Below are positions 27,929-36,624 of a stretch of 64,000 nucleotides of DNA, one piece after another. Under the pieces are notes generated by a model. The model saw only the letters and a list, made by a program, of their open reading frames with translations, did not search any database and was not told the origin of the DNA. This DNA is from Prochlorococcus marinus XMU1408. Lineage in GTDB: Bacteria > Cyanobacteriota > Cyanobacteriia > PCC-6307 > Cyanobiaceae. The stretch's first letter is position 1. The number at the start of each line of letters is the position of its first letter. The translations under genes and the position numbers were made by a program. The stretch is taken from contig NZ_QJUE01000002.1 of NCBI RefSeq assembly GCF_003208055.1, forward strand, positions 186,001 to 250,000, read 5' to 3'.

Positions 27929-29484
27929 GGGATCAAGGCTAAAGAAGCAATTAATCCAAGACAAATTATTATTAATGAAGGGAAGATAGATTCTGCTACT
28001 CTTTCATCTCCTGCATATTGAAATATTCGTACTGAAAGAGTATCAAAATCAAATGGCCTTAATATAAAAGTTAATGGTAATTCTTTTATTGTGTCAACAA
28101 ATACAAGAAGTGCACCCACAATCATAGGCCCTCTGAGAAGAGGCAAATGTATTTTAATAAGAACTTCTGGCCAGCTTTTGCCAAGATTAATAGCTGCGTT
28201 ATCAATATTTGGTGAAATCCCCTCAAAGCCAGCATCAAGCCCACCTTTGGATACAGCTAAGAATCGGATACTATATCCCCAGATTAGTAGACTTAATATG
28301 TTGATTTGCCATATATTTCCATTGAATGAAATAATAGCTAGTGCTAAAACTGATCCAGGTATTGCATAACCAATACTTGATAAGAAGGTTAATAAATTGA
28401 GCCATTTATGATTTTGCCATCTTTTAGAAATTGACAAAATTAATGATATAAATATTGTTATTAATGCAACAATTAAGCCTAAACTAAAGCTTCTAACAGT
28501 TAAACCAATTAACTCAGTATTAAATCCTTGATTCATTTGATCAATATTTGTTATTGCCCATGTAATTGGGATCCCTAAGGTAAGTATTGGAGGTGTAAAT
28601 GTTATTACTTGAGCGAGAAATAGATTTATGCCTTTTAGTTTCCATTTGGGGGAATCCCCACCGATTATTCCATCAGTCCATCTTTTACTTCTTTCTCTTG
28701 ATTTGCGTTCAATAGAAATCAATATGAAAACTAAAATCAAAGTAAATAAAGCAAGAGCGATTGCGCCTGAGGGTTCACCTTCTTCTATCCAACTCTCAAT
28801 GATTCCTGCTGAAATACTTGGTATATTTAAGAGTTGAACAGCACCTAACTCATTTATAATTTCCATAGCCATTAAAGCTAAACCGGCAGTAATTGAAGGG
28901 ATTGCTATTGGTAGAGATATTTTAAAAAAACTTTTCCAAGGACCTATTCCAAGAGTTCTGCATGCTTCAATTTGCTTTCTACCACCTTTTTCAAAACTTT
29001 CAGAACTTAGAAGAAATACATATGGATAGGTTGTAAAGGCCATTATTACAACACCCCAAAACATCCCTGTAATCCTGATGGAGTTGATACTGCCTAAGTC
29101 AATGAATGTTGCAGCTAATAAATAAGCTGGGGTTGCAAAAGGGATAAGTTGAAAAATTCTAAGTATTTTTCTGCCTTTAAAGTTGCAATTAGCTAAAATC
29201 CAACCATTTGTTATACCTAAAAATCCTCCTAAAGTTAGAGAAAAAACTAATAATAATAGCGTTCCTTTTATTTCATTAAAATTGTCTTTTGTTAGATAAA
29301 CAGAACCTTTTTGAATACCATATAGTCCTTCCGATATAAGGCTAAATAAAGGCCATAAAATGAAAAAAGTTAATAATATGACTAGTATTTTTAATATAAA
29401 TCGACTATCTTTACATTTGACTAAAGAAGAGAAAAATATAATATTTCTTTTCTTCTCTTTACTCTTTTGAAGCAAATTAAGCAT
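27904..29484 (-). CDS. futB: ABC-type Fe(III) transporter permease (FutB/FbpB type)
   Basis: A 526-residue protein made of two fused permease halves, each with about six helices, as in FbpB/FutB. The EAA-type loops are visible as ACRTLGIGPWKSFFKISLP (about residues 174-192) and NAAINLGKSWPEVLIKIHLP (second half). It should form the membrane channel for ferric iron imported by a FutA-like binding protein; neither that protein nor the ATPase is in this window. Its ATG follows the COG0523 gene stop with no gap, so the two are translated together. Confidence 0.88.
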   Translation of the reverse strand: MLNLLQKSKEKKRNIIFFSSLVKCKDSRFILKILVILLTFFILWPLFSLISEGLYGIQKGSVYLTKDNFNEIKGTLLLLVFSLTLGGFLGITNGWILANCNFKGRKILRIFQLIPFATPAYLLAATFIDLGSINSIRITGMFWGVVIMAFTTYPYVFLLSSESFEKGGRKQIEACRTLGIGPWKSFFKISLPIAIPSITAGLALMAMEIINELGAVQLLNIPSISAGIIESWIEEGEPSGAIALALFTLILVFILISIERKSRERSKRWTDGIIGGDSPKWKLKGINLFLAQVITFTPPILTLGIPITWAITNIDQMNQGFNTELIGLTVRSFSLGLIVALITIFISLILSISKRWQNHKWLNLLTFLSSIGYAIPGSVLALAIISFNGNIWQINILSLLIWGYSIRFLAVSKGGLDAGFEGISPNIDNAAINLGKSWPEVLIKIHLPLLRGPMIVGALLVFVDTIKELPLTFILRPFDFDTLSVRIFQYAGDERVAESIFPSLIIICLGLIASLALIPSLNNRNN

Positions 29485-30558
29485 TTAAACTTCAATCCTA
29501 TTAGTGGACTTATTTTGTTCTTTTTCAATGCATGCATATAATTGAGAAAGTAGTTTCTCACTGTCTAATTCTTTCCCAATGAAGACAAGTTGATTATTTC
29601 TTTCTTCACCCCATTCACTGTCATCAATAGAAATTCTTTTACCTGCTAAATGAAATACATGTCTTCTTTCGCTTTCATTAAACCAGAGGATCCCTTTAGC
29701 TCTGAAAACATTGCTTTTTAATTGATTATCTAGAAAATATTGGAATTTCCTAAGAGAAAATGGTTCCTTAACTTGAAAAGAAATAGAAATGAAATCTTCA
29801 ATTTGATTATCATCTTTTTTTGAGTGATCATGATGTTTATGAGAGTGTTGATGATCATGATGTTTATGAGCGTGGCCATGATTATCATGGCCTGATTCCT
29901 TTTGATTTATCAGATCGATCTCAAATAGACCAACACTTAATAATAGGTTGAGAGGAATATTCCCTTTAATACTTTTTAAAATTCTCGCATCGTTTTTTAT
30001 TTCTTTTAATTTAGTTATAGTTTCTTCTATATTTTCATTGGTTACTAAATCACATTTATTAAGAAGTAAAATATCACCATAAATTATTTGTGATCTTCCT
30101 ATTGAACTTTCTAAGGCGACATCATTAAAGTTCTCAGCATCTATTAAAGTTATAATTGAATCTAATCTTGTTTTATCTCTTAATTCACTTCCTAGTAATG
30201 TCATTGCAACTGGAAGAGGGTCGGCTAAACCTGTAGTTTCAATAATAATGTAATCTATTTTCTTATTGACTTTGATTAACTTTTCTATTGCTCCTACTAA
30301 CTCACCATTTATAGAACAGCAAATACATCCATTAGTTAACTCAATCATTTCTTCTTCAGTCTTAATTATTAATTCATTATCAATCCCTATTTCACCAAAT
30401 TCATTCACTAATACAGCTGTTTTGATTCCTTTTTGATTAGTAAGTATATGATTTAATAAAGTGGTTTTCCCTGATCCTAAAAATCCTGATATAATTGTAA
30501 TAGGTATATTAGTCTTGGAAATTATTTTTTCTTTAGAATTGGATTCGCTTTTGTTCAT
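29485..30558 (-). CDS. COG0523 (CobW/P47K) GTPase metallochaperone with His-rich loop
   Basis: A 357-residue G3E GTPase. Walker A GFLGSGKTT is at residues 26-34, the metal-binding CxCC motif (CICC) at 78-81, the ETTGLADPLPV segment at about 107-117 and NKCD at about 177-180. A His-rich loop at residues 224-245 has 12 histidines in 22 positions. COG0523 proteins deliver zinc, cobalt or other metals to client enzymes, often under metal limitation. Its neighbours, an iron permease and a PCD-family protein, favour a metal-supply role; the metal is not clear from sequence. Confidence 0.9.
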   Translation of the reverse strand: MNKSESNSKEKIISKTNIPITIISGFLGSGKTTLLNHILTNQKGIKTAVLVNEFGEIGIDNELIIKTEEEMIELTNGCICCSINGELVGAIEKLIKVNKKIDYIIIETTGLADPLPVAMTLLGSELRDKTRLDSIITLIDAENFNDVALESSIGRSQIIYGDILLLNKCDLVTNENIEETITKLKEIKNDARILKSIKGNIPLNLLLSVGLFEIDLINQKESGHDNHGHAHKHHDHQHSHKHHDHSKKDDNQIEDFISISFQVKEPFSLRKFQYFLDNQLKSNVFRAKGILWFNESERRHVFHLAGKRISIDDSEWGEERNNQLVFIGKELDSEKLLSQLYACIEKEQNKSTNRIEV

Positions 30559-30582
30559 TTTAATAGCAGAAAATAATATAAA

Positions 30583-30870
30583 TTAGGTATTGATTAATTT
30601 ATCAATAGACTCAGCAAGCTTGATGTCATTAGTAGTAATTCCACCTTTGTCATGTGTAGTTAATTCGATTTTAACTTTATTATATGTATTCTGCCAATTT
30701 GGATGATGATCCATTTTTTCAGATAAAAGGGCGACCTTACTCATAAAGCCAAAAGCATCAATAAAATTATCAAATTTAAATTCCTTCTTTATGGTTTTAT
30801 TATCTATTATCCAAGAAGGGTTCTTTTCTTTAAAATAATCTAGTTGATTTTGCTCTATTAAAGAAACCAT
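30583..30870 (-). CDS. Pterin-4a-carbinolamine dehydratase family protein
   Basis: A 95-residue protein with the PCD/DCoH active-site motif [14 protein letters not shown] (about residues 52-65) and THDKGGIT (about 72-79). The enzyme recycles 4a-hydroxytetrahydropterin; in organisms without phenylalanine hydroxylase the role is often unknown. PCD genes are known to co-occur with COG0523 genes, as here, where the COG0523 gene is 24 bases downstream. It lies 19 bases after the YjbQ-family gene. Confidence 0.9.
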   Translation of the reverse strand: MVSLIEQNQLDYFKEKNPSWIIDNKTIKKEFKFDNFIDAFGFMSKVALLSEKMDHHPNWQNTYNKVKIELTTHDKGGITTNDIKLAESIDKLINT

Positions 30871-30889
30871 GAGTTTTTTCTATCTAATT

Positions 30890-31351
30890 TTAATTTAAAT
30901 CAAAATCACCAATTGCATGCAATTGTAATGACCTTGATTTATTTGAGGTTCTATGTTCCCAAATATAAATTGCTTGCCATAAGCCTATTTCTAATTTGCC
31001 ATCAACAACACTGAAGCTAAGATTATTTGAGGTAAGCATTGTTCTTATATGAGCAGGCATATCGTCAAATCCCTCTTCTGAATGAAGATATTCTATTCTT
31101 TTATCACTTCTGTCAATTGGATAAAATCCCTTTTCGGGCACAATGGCTTTCATGTAAGTTGATAAATCTTTAAGAACATTGATGTCCGCATTTTCATTTA
31201 TAATTAAACTACAGCTTGTATGTTTTAGAAAAATAAGAAGTATTCCTTTATGAAGCTTGTAATTTTTAATCCAATGATTTATATCTTTTGTTATATCAGT
31301 AAAGCCTTGTCCATTCGTCTCGAAATCTAAAGTTGATAAAACCTGATCCAT
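30890..31351 (-). CDS. YjbQ (UPF0047) family protein
   Basis: A 153-residue protein. GILLIFLKHTSCSLIINENAD (about residues 35-55, shown here only as the family landmark) and HAIGDFD at the C-terminus are conserved in UPF0047, as is GLWQAIYIWEHR (about 123-134). E. coli YjbQ has thiamin-phosphate synthase side activity, but the physiological role is not settled. It is first in a minus-strand run YjbQ-PCD-COG0523-futB. Confidence 0.88.
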   Translation of the reverse strand: MDQVLSTLDFETNGQGFTDITKDINHWIKNYKLHKGILLIFLKHTSCSLIINENADINVLKDLSTYMKAIVPEKGFYPIDRSDKRIEYLHSEEGFDDMPAHIRTMLTSNNLSFSVVDGKLEIGLWQAIYIWEHRTSNKSRSLQLHAIGDFDLN

Positions 31352-31510
31352 TCCTAATAAACCATTTAACCTTAATCTATAAATTCTAACAGGTTTGTTG
31401 CCTTTCTATTAAGTCAATGAATTTCGACTTAGATCTTATAAAAAGATATAATCTTTTTTATTTTCAAATCATGAATAATTAAATTAAGAACTTAAAATTT
31501 AAATTATTTT

Positions 31511-31545
31511 AAATTGATGAAATATAAATCTTTTTTCATCAATTT
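31511..31545. repeat. 12-bp perfect inverted repeat in a divergent intergenic region
   Basis: AAATTGATGAAA (31511-31522) is the exact reverse complement of TTTCATCAATTT (31534-31545), with an 11-base spacer. It lies between the divergent YjbQ-family operon and the M32 carboxypeptidase gene, 36 bases before the latter. It could be an operator for a dimeric regulator or a 5' leader hairpin. Neither side has a good T tract, so it is not an obvious terminator. Confidence 0.5.
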
Positions 31546-31580
31546 GATATTAGTATTACACAAATATTAAATGGACTACT

Positions 31581-33110
31581 TTGTCAAAGTCTGCTTGGCA
31601 GCTTTTAGGAGATTACCTAAAAGATACGCAGTTGTTGGGATCTATACAAAGCACTCTCTACTGGGATCAAAATACAACTATGCCTATTGCTGGTTCCTCT
31701 TGGAGAGGAGAGCAATTAAGTTTTTTAGCTAAACAACTTCATGCAAGACAAAGTTGTGAAAAGTTCGAAATTTTAATAAAAGAAGCAAAATCTGAACTTC
31801 AAAATTTAAAACAAAACGATGATTTGGAATCACAGCTCTTAACAGATAGGTTTAAAAATCTTGATTTGCTTGAGCAGGATTTCAATAGACAAAAAAGTTT
31901 AGATCCTAAATTGGTTGTTGAGCTTGCAACCGCAAAGTCTGAAGGTTATATGTGTTGGCAGGAAGCTAGGAAAAATAATGATTTTCAGTGCTTTTCGCAA
32001 GCTCTCAAAAAACTAATTACATTACGAAAAGAAGAATCCAATCAACTTTGTGAAGATAGAACTTGTTGGGAGACACTTGCACAACCGTTTGAGCCGAACT
32101 TAACGATTAATCGTGTAAAGGAACTATTTGAACCTTTAAAAAATAGATTGCCAGAATTGATTCATAGGGCTTCTATTGTTACTAACAAAAAGATTGAAAA
32201 ATGGGATTTAGCAATTAACGATCAAGAAAAGCTTTGTCAAATACTTTTAAATGATTGGTCTAGAGATCCCTCTAATACAGCTATAGCTAAGTCCCCACAT
32301 CCATTCTCCATAACTTTAGGTCCAGATGATTATCGAATTACGACTCGAATAGTTAAAGGTCAGCCACTTTCTTGCTTATTAGCTACTGCTCATGAGTGGG
32401 GACATTCTCTTTATGAACAAGGCTTGCCTTCAGAAAGCCACCAATGGTTTGCATGGCCTTTAGGTCAAGCAACCTCTATGGCTGTTCATGAGAGTCAATC
32501 TCTATTTTGGGAAAATAGAATTGCTAGGAGCTTTTCATTCGCAAAGTCTTTTTGGCATCATTTTGAGAATGCAGGTGCTCCAATTCACTCTGGAAATGAT
32601 TTATGGGTCAATCTAAATCCATTCACTCCAGGATTGAATCGAGTAGAGGCAGATGAACTCAGTTATGGCTTGCACATAATGATTAGGACTGATTTGGAAA
32701 TTGATCTTCTTGAAAAAGGACTACCTGTGGAAGATTTACCCAATGAATGGAATACAAGGTATTTGAACCTTCTAGGAGTTTCTCCAAAAAATGATACTGA
32801 AGGGTGTTTGCAAGATGTTCACTGGAGTGAGGGGATGTTTGGTTATTTTCCTTCTTATTTGCTTGGTCATCTCATTAGCGCTCAGTTAACAAAAACTCTT
32901 GAAAAAGATTTAGGGAAAATTGAAAATCTTATTGAATCAAAGGAAATCAGCAAAATTTTGAGTTGGCTTCGTAAAAATGTTCATCATTATGGGAGAAGTT
33001 TAGATTCCGAAGAACTTGTAAAGAGGGTCTCTGGAGAAACATTATCACCAAATTATTTTCTTCAATACTTAGACAATAAACTTGAAAAGCTTTCTAAAAT
33101 CGCTGATTAA
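31581..33110 (+). CDS. Carboxypeptidase Taq (M32 family)
   Basis: A 509-residue zinc metallocarboxypeptidase. The HExxH motif is HEWGH at residues 271-275, followed by the family-typical HESQSLFWEN (about 309-318). Other M32 landmarks, DYRITTR (about 250-256) and MFGYFPSYLLG near residue 430, are present. Length is usual for the family. The only start in frame near the N-terminus is TTG at 31581; an ATG ten bases upstream is out of frame. It is predicted to be cytoplasmic. Confidence 0.94.
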   Translation: MSKSAWQLLGDYLKDTQLLGSIQSTLYWDQNTTMPIAGSSWRGEQLSFLAKQLHARQSCEKFEILIKEAKSELQNLKQNDDLESQLLTDRFKNLDLLEQDFNRQKSLDPKLVVELATAKSEGYMCWQEARKNNDFQCFSQALKKLITLRKEESNQLCEDRTCWETLAQPFEPNLTINRVKELFEPLKNRLPELIHRASIVTNKKIEKWDLAINDQEKLCQILLNDWSRDPSNTAIAKSPHPFSITLGPDDYRITTRIVKGQPLSCLLATAHEWGHSLYEQGLPSESHQWFAWPLGQATSMAVHESQSLFWENRIARSFSFAKSFWHHFENAGAPIHSGNDLWVNLNPFTPGLNRVEADELSYGLHIMIRTDLEIDLLEKGLPVEDLPNEWNTRYLNLLGVSPKNDTEGCLQDVHWSEGMFGYFPSYLLGHLISAQLTKTLEKDLGKIENLIESKEISKILSWLRKNVHHYGRSLDSEELVKRVSGETLSPNYFLQYLDNKLEKLSKIAD

Positions 33111-33237
33111 AATATATATTTATTAGCATAAAAATTAATTAAGGCATATTTTTTGTTGAAACTTTTCTAAATTATTTGCCATAACTTCATTTGCATTTAC
33201 TGTGTTGATTTACCATGTAAGAACATAAAAAAATACT

Positions 33238-33825
33238 ATGGCTAACCTTGACCAAGCACCTAGCAGAACAATGCCTAATCTGCTTCATGTTTTACCTGCG
33301 TTTGCCAATGAATCTGAACTTAGAGTCAATACTATCGTTGAGTTAAATTCAAATACCATAAATAAATACGAGCTTATTACTGAAACGGGGCATCTAAAGC
33401 TTGATCGAGTTGGATATTCTTCCCTCGCCTACCCGTTCGCTTATGGATGTCTTCCACGTACTTGGGATGAAGACGGCGATCCATTAGATATCGAAATTGT
33501 GAGTGTTACAGAGCCGTTGATCCCTGGTTCAATTGTTGAGGCAAGGATTATAGGAATAATGACCTTTGATGATGGAGGTGAAGTTGACGACAAAGTTATT
33601 GGCGTAATAGCAGATGATAAAAGGATGGATCACATAAAAAGCTTTGAGCAATTAGGCAAGCACTGGCTTAATGAAACAACTTATTATTGGGAGCATTATA
33701 AAGATCTTAAAAAACCAGGAACTTGTACTGTAAACGGTTTCTTTGGTGTTGAAAAAGCAGTTCAGATTATTAAATCTTGCGAGGAGCGCTACTTATCTGA
33801 AATAAATCCGAATTTAATTAATTAA
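33238..33825 (+). CDS. ppa: Inorganic pyrophosphatase, family I (first copy, complete active site)
   Basis: A 195-residue soluble pyrophosphatase. All key residues of the E. coli enzyme have counterparts: NKYE (43-46), LDR (55-57), YPFAYG (65-70), the metal-binding EDGDPLD with Asp 79, 81 and 84, a DDGGEVDDK segment, and HYKDL. It differs from the typical cyanobacterial ppa at 49029 and has about 25 extra N-terminal residues. It hydrolyses pyrophosphate from biosynthesis. It converges with hemC at a gap of 14 bases. Confidence 0.93.
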   Translation: MANLDQAPSRTMPNLLHVLPAFANESELRVNTIVELNSNTINKYELITETGHLKLDRVGYSSLAYPFAYGCLPRTWDEDGDPLDIEIVSVTEPLIPGSIVEARIIGIMTFDDGGEVDDKVIGVIADDKRMDHIKSFEQLGKHWLNETTYYWEHYKDLKKPGTCTVNGFFGVEKAVQIIKSCEERYLSEINPNLIN

Positions 33826-33828
33826 ATT
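33811..33828. repeat. 18-base perfect palindrome at the ppa-hemC junction
   Basis: The sequence AATTTAATTAATTAAATT is a perfect palindrome that covers the first ppa stop codon and lies 12 bases before the hemC stop codon. It could fold weakly as a terminator for both genes, but an all-A/T palindrome of this length could also be chance in this genome. Confidence 0.3.
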
Positions 33829-33839
33829 GTTCGAGCGAT

Positions 33840-34793
33840 TTAGGCCCTTGCAGACTTGAATATCTCTTCTAATATTTCTCCAGCACCACGGCCTTTTAAT
33901 TCGTTTGCTAAGTCTATTCCGATTTCCTCTGCAGCGCTTACAGAGCCTTTTTTTATATCTCTAATTAATCTTTTACCATCTAAACTTGCAACCATACCTT
34001 CAAGAATTAATTCATCGTTGTTAATTTCAGTTCTAACGCCTATTGGAACTTGACATCCTCCTTCAAGCTCTCTAAGGAAAGACCTTTCTGCTAAACATCT
34101 TTTAGATGTTGATTCGTGTTCAAGTGTTTTTAAAATATCTAGTACCTCTTTTTGACCACTTACACATTCAATACCAAGAGCACCCTGTCCTACTGCATGG
34201 AGTGAAATATCTGTTGGAATTAACTGATGTATTCGATTAGCAAAACCAAGTCTTTGTAATCCAGCAGCAGCCAAGATAAGACAGTCATATTCTTCTGAGT
34301 CAAGCTTTTCTAATCGTGTAATAACATTTCCTCGTACATCTTTGAAAATAAGATGTGGATAATGGTATCGCAATTGAGCAAGCCTTCTTAATGAACTAGT
34401 CCCCACTACAGAACCTTCTGGCAGCGTTTCTAGTTTGTAAATTTGATTTTTCTCATTAACGACTAACGCGTCCGAAGGATCCTCCCTTTCTGTTATGCAG
34501 CCAAGAATTAATCCATCTGGAAGGTTTGTTGGTAAATCCTTAAGTGAGTGTACTGCAATTTCGGCATGACCAAGAAGCATTTGAGCTTCAAGCTCTTTAG
34601 TGAAAAGACCTTTATCTCCTATTTTCGCTAATGCTACATCAAGTATTTTGTCACCCTGCGTAGCCATTGCTTCGATAGTGATAGCAATATCAGGATGGGC
34701 TTTTTGTAGTTCATCTCGTACCCAGTTCGTCTGAACCATGGCCAGCTGGCTTCGGCGAGAGGCGATGCGCAGTTGGTCTAGTGTCATTAGCAA
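33840..34793 (-). CDS. hemC: Porphobilinogen deaminase (hydroxymethylbilane synthase)
   Basis: A 317-residue enzyme that joins four porphobilinogens. [14 protein letters not shown] (about residues 8-21), VHSLKDLPT (81-89) and [11 protein letters not shown] are intact. Cys-247 in [11 protein letters not shown] binds the dipyrromethane cofactor. A second ATG two codons downstream could be the start. It stands upstream of nothing on its strand except the convergent ppa, and downstream of rpoD with a gap of 152 bases. Confidence 0.97.
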   Translation of the reverse strand: MLMTLDQLRIASRRSQLAMVQTNWVRDELQKAHPDIAITIEAMATQGDKILDVALAKIGDKGLFTKELEAQMLLGHAEIAVHSLKDLPTNLPDGLILGCITEREDPSDALVVNEKNQIYKLETLPEGSVVGTSSLRRLAQLRYHYPHLIFKDVRGNVITRLEKLDSEEYDCLILAAAGLQRLGFANRIHQLIPTDISLHAVGQGALGIECVSGQKEVLDILKTLEHESTSKRCLAERSFLRELEGGCQVPIGVRTEINNDELILEGMVASLDGKRLIRDIKKGSVSAAEEIGIDLANELKGRGAGEILEEIFKSARA

Positions 34794-34945
34794 ATATTTT
34801 CTATTTCATTACCTTAAGCAGTCAACCTTACCAAATTAAAATTCTTGGAAAATAATTTAATAAGGTTGATGTGAAATGAAATTTATGATCTAACCAAATA
34901 TTTGTATTTCTTGTTAGGAAAAGTAAAGGTTATAGTTTAATTTTT

Positions 34946-36244
34946 TTAATTTAGCTTTATATATTCTTTAAGTACTCCGTTTCTATTTGGATGACGTAAC
35001 TTCCTTAAGGCCTTGGCCTCGATTTGTCTGATTCGCTCTCTGGTTACATCAAAAATTTGTCCAATTTCCTCAAGTGTTTTCATCCTCCCATCATCTAAAC
35101 CATAACGAAGTCTAAGAACATCTCTTTCTCTAGGACTTAATGTGGCGAGAACACCTTCCAAATCTTCTCTTAATAAGGTTTTTGCTACATCCTGCTCAGG
35201 GTTTTCAATATCTGCCTCAATAAAATCACCAAGTCTAGAATCTTCTTCTTTCCCAATAGGAGTTTCTAGAGAAATGGGGAGTTGAGCACTCTTGGCTATA
35301 AATCTAAGTTTCTCGATAGTCATTTCCATACTTTCGGCAATTTCTTCCTCGGTTGGTTTCCTTCCAAATTCTTGACTTAAAACTTTAGTGGTTTTCTTGA
35401 TACGTGAAATAGTTTCATATAGATGAACTGGCAAACGAATTGTTCTGCTTTGATCTGCAATTGCTCTGGTAATTGCCTGTCTAATCCACCACGTAGCATA
35501 AGTTGAAAATTTATATCCTTTCTCATGGTCGAATTTTTCCGCTGCACGAATTAGACCAAGGCTTCCTTCTTGGATTAGATCTTGAAAGGATAAACCTCTA
35601 TTCATATATTTTTTTGCAATTGAAACTACCAACCGTAGATTTGATTGCACCATTTTTTCTTTTGCTCTTCTGCCAAGCATTAACCGCCTGCGGAAGCGAG
35701 TTAATGGCATTTCTGCAAGATTTGCCCATTCTTTAACAGAGGGGAAATGACCATTCTCACTTTCAAACTGAGCAGCTTCCTCTTCTAATTGAAGAAGATC
35801 AGCTATCTTTCTTGCTAATTCAATTTCTTCGTCTGGCCTGAGCAGTCTTATTCGACCAATCTCTTGCAGATAAACCCTTATAGAATCTTCTGTGTAAACC
35901 CCTTTTGGCCCAATTTTTATGCTTGCTAAAGCCTTAGCTGCTGCCTCTTGAGCACTTGAAAGCATGGAGACATTATCGTCATCATCAAGATCGATTTCTG
36001 ATTCAGTTACTTTGTCTGCTTCAGCAATTAATTTATCCGCCTCTAGATCTAAATCGATTTTAAGATCATTTGATGATTCTTGAGGAGGAGTTTGAGTTTC
36101 TTTAGTCACTTTTTCTTTGGCGGAAGTTTTTTTGATTTTTTTTGAATTATTTTTTGTTTCCTGATTTATAGACAAGTTTTTAGACTTCTTCTTTTTCTTA
36201 GAAGTAACTTTCTCGATTGTTTTTTGGTCTGTTGCAGAACTCAT
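34946..36244 (-). CDS. rpoD: Principal RNA polymerase sigma factor (RpoD/SigA type)
   Basis: A 432-residue group 1 sigma factor. Region 1.2 begins near [13 protein letters not shown] (about 120-132), region 2 contains [18 protein letters not shown] and the -10-binding [15 protein letters not shown], region 3 follows, and region 4.2 reads [19 protein letters not shown]. The first ~115 residues are a Lys-rich then acidic extension in place of a long region 1.1. The 380 bases upstream, before priA, contain the 6S RNA candidate on the opposite strand. Confidence 0.97.
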   Translation of the reverse strand: MSSATDQKTIEKVTSKKKKKSKNLSINQETKNNSKKIKKTSAKEKVTKETQTPPQESSNDLKIDLDLEADKLIAEADKVTESEIDLDDDDNVSMLSSAQEAAAKALASIKIGPKGVYTEDSIRVYLQEIGRIRLLRPDEEIELARKIADLLQLEEEAAQFESENGHFPSVKEWANLAEMPLTRFRRRLMLGRRAKEKMVQSNLRLVVSIAKKYMNRGLSFQDLIQEGSLGLIRAAEKFDHEKGYKFSTYATWWIRQAITRAIADQSRTIRLPVHLYETISRIKKTTKVLSQEFGRKPTEEEIAESMEMTIEKLRFIAKSAQLPISLETPIGKEEDSRLGDFIEADIENPEQDVAKTLLREDLEGVLATLSPRERDVLRLRYGLDDGRMKTLEEIGQIFDVTRERIRQIEAKALRKLRHPNRNGVLKEYIKLN

Positions 36245-36377
36245 GTTATTACCTAAAAATGGAAGGAATCTCCTAGAGAAAATATTTCAGGAAAGACTAT
36301 TTAATTTGTAGAATTTCAACAAAAACACTCTAATTTGACATTGTCCTTAATCGTGATGAATCTTGCGAAAAATCACA

Positions 36378-36386
36378 TGATATAAA
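36378..36386 (+). promoter_or_regulatory. Extended -10 promoter element of the 6S RNA candidate
   Basis: TGATATAAA at 36378-36386 matches an extended -10 element (TGnTATAAT-like). Initiation about 6-8 bases downstream would fall near 36392-36394, just where the closing stem of the RNA begins (CTTAC at 36394). A TTGACA at 36335-36340 is too far upstream to be its -35 box. This is inference from position and motif only. Confidence 0.45.
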
Positions 36387-36390
36387 TTAA

Positions 36391-36590
36391 GAACTTACAA
36401 CAGTAAGTAAGGATGTTTCGTTGAAGAACGGTAATCAATTTGTATGCAAGGATGTCAGGGGATTTCTCAGACCGGCATGCCTCACAATAGGATTATTCCT
36501 AATGTAGGCAAAGCTTCTAGTCTTCCCTTTGGGTGGGATCTTGCAAGCTCCACAACAGCTTTAAAGCTGTTAACAATCCAATGGTAAGAA
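36391..36590 (+). ncRNA. ssrS: 6S RNA candidate
   Basis: The 380-base gap between rpoD and priA contains a ~200-base sequence that folds as 6S RNA should. Closing stem: CTTAC (36394-36398) with GTAAG (36584-36588), and GGAT-GTT (36411-36417) with AAC-a-ATCC (36572-36579). A large central bubble follows, with a small hairpin on its 3' side made by the palindrome AACAGCTTTAAAGCTGTT. Apical arm: TGCAAG/CTTGCA, GGG/CCC, AGAC/GTCT, then GCCT-c-ACA-a-TAGGA closed by TTAT and its complements. 6S RNA mimics an open promoter and binds sigma70-type RNA polymerase; here it is beside that sigma gene. Strand is inferred from the 3'-side hairpin and the upstream -10 element. The rest of the gap shows nothing else. 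Confidence 0.8.
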
Positions 36591-36624
36591 AAATTTCTGA
36601 AGTCGGCAAGTATTAAACAATGAT

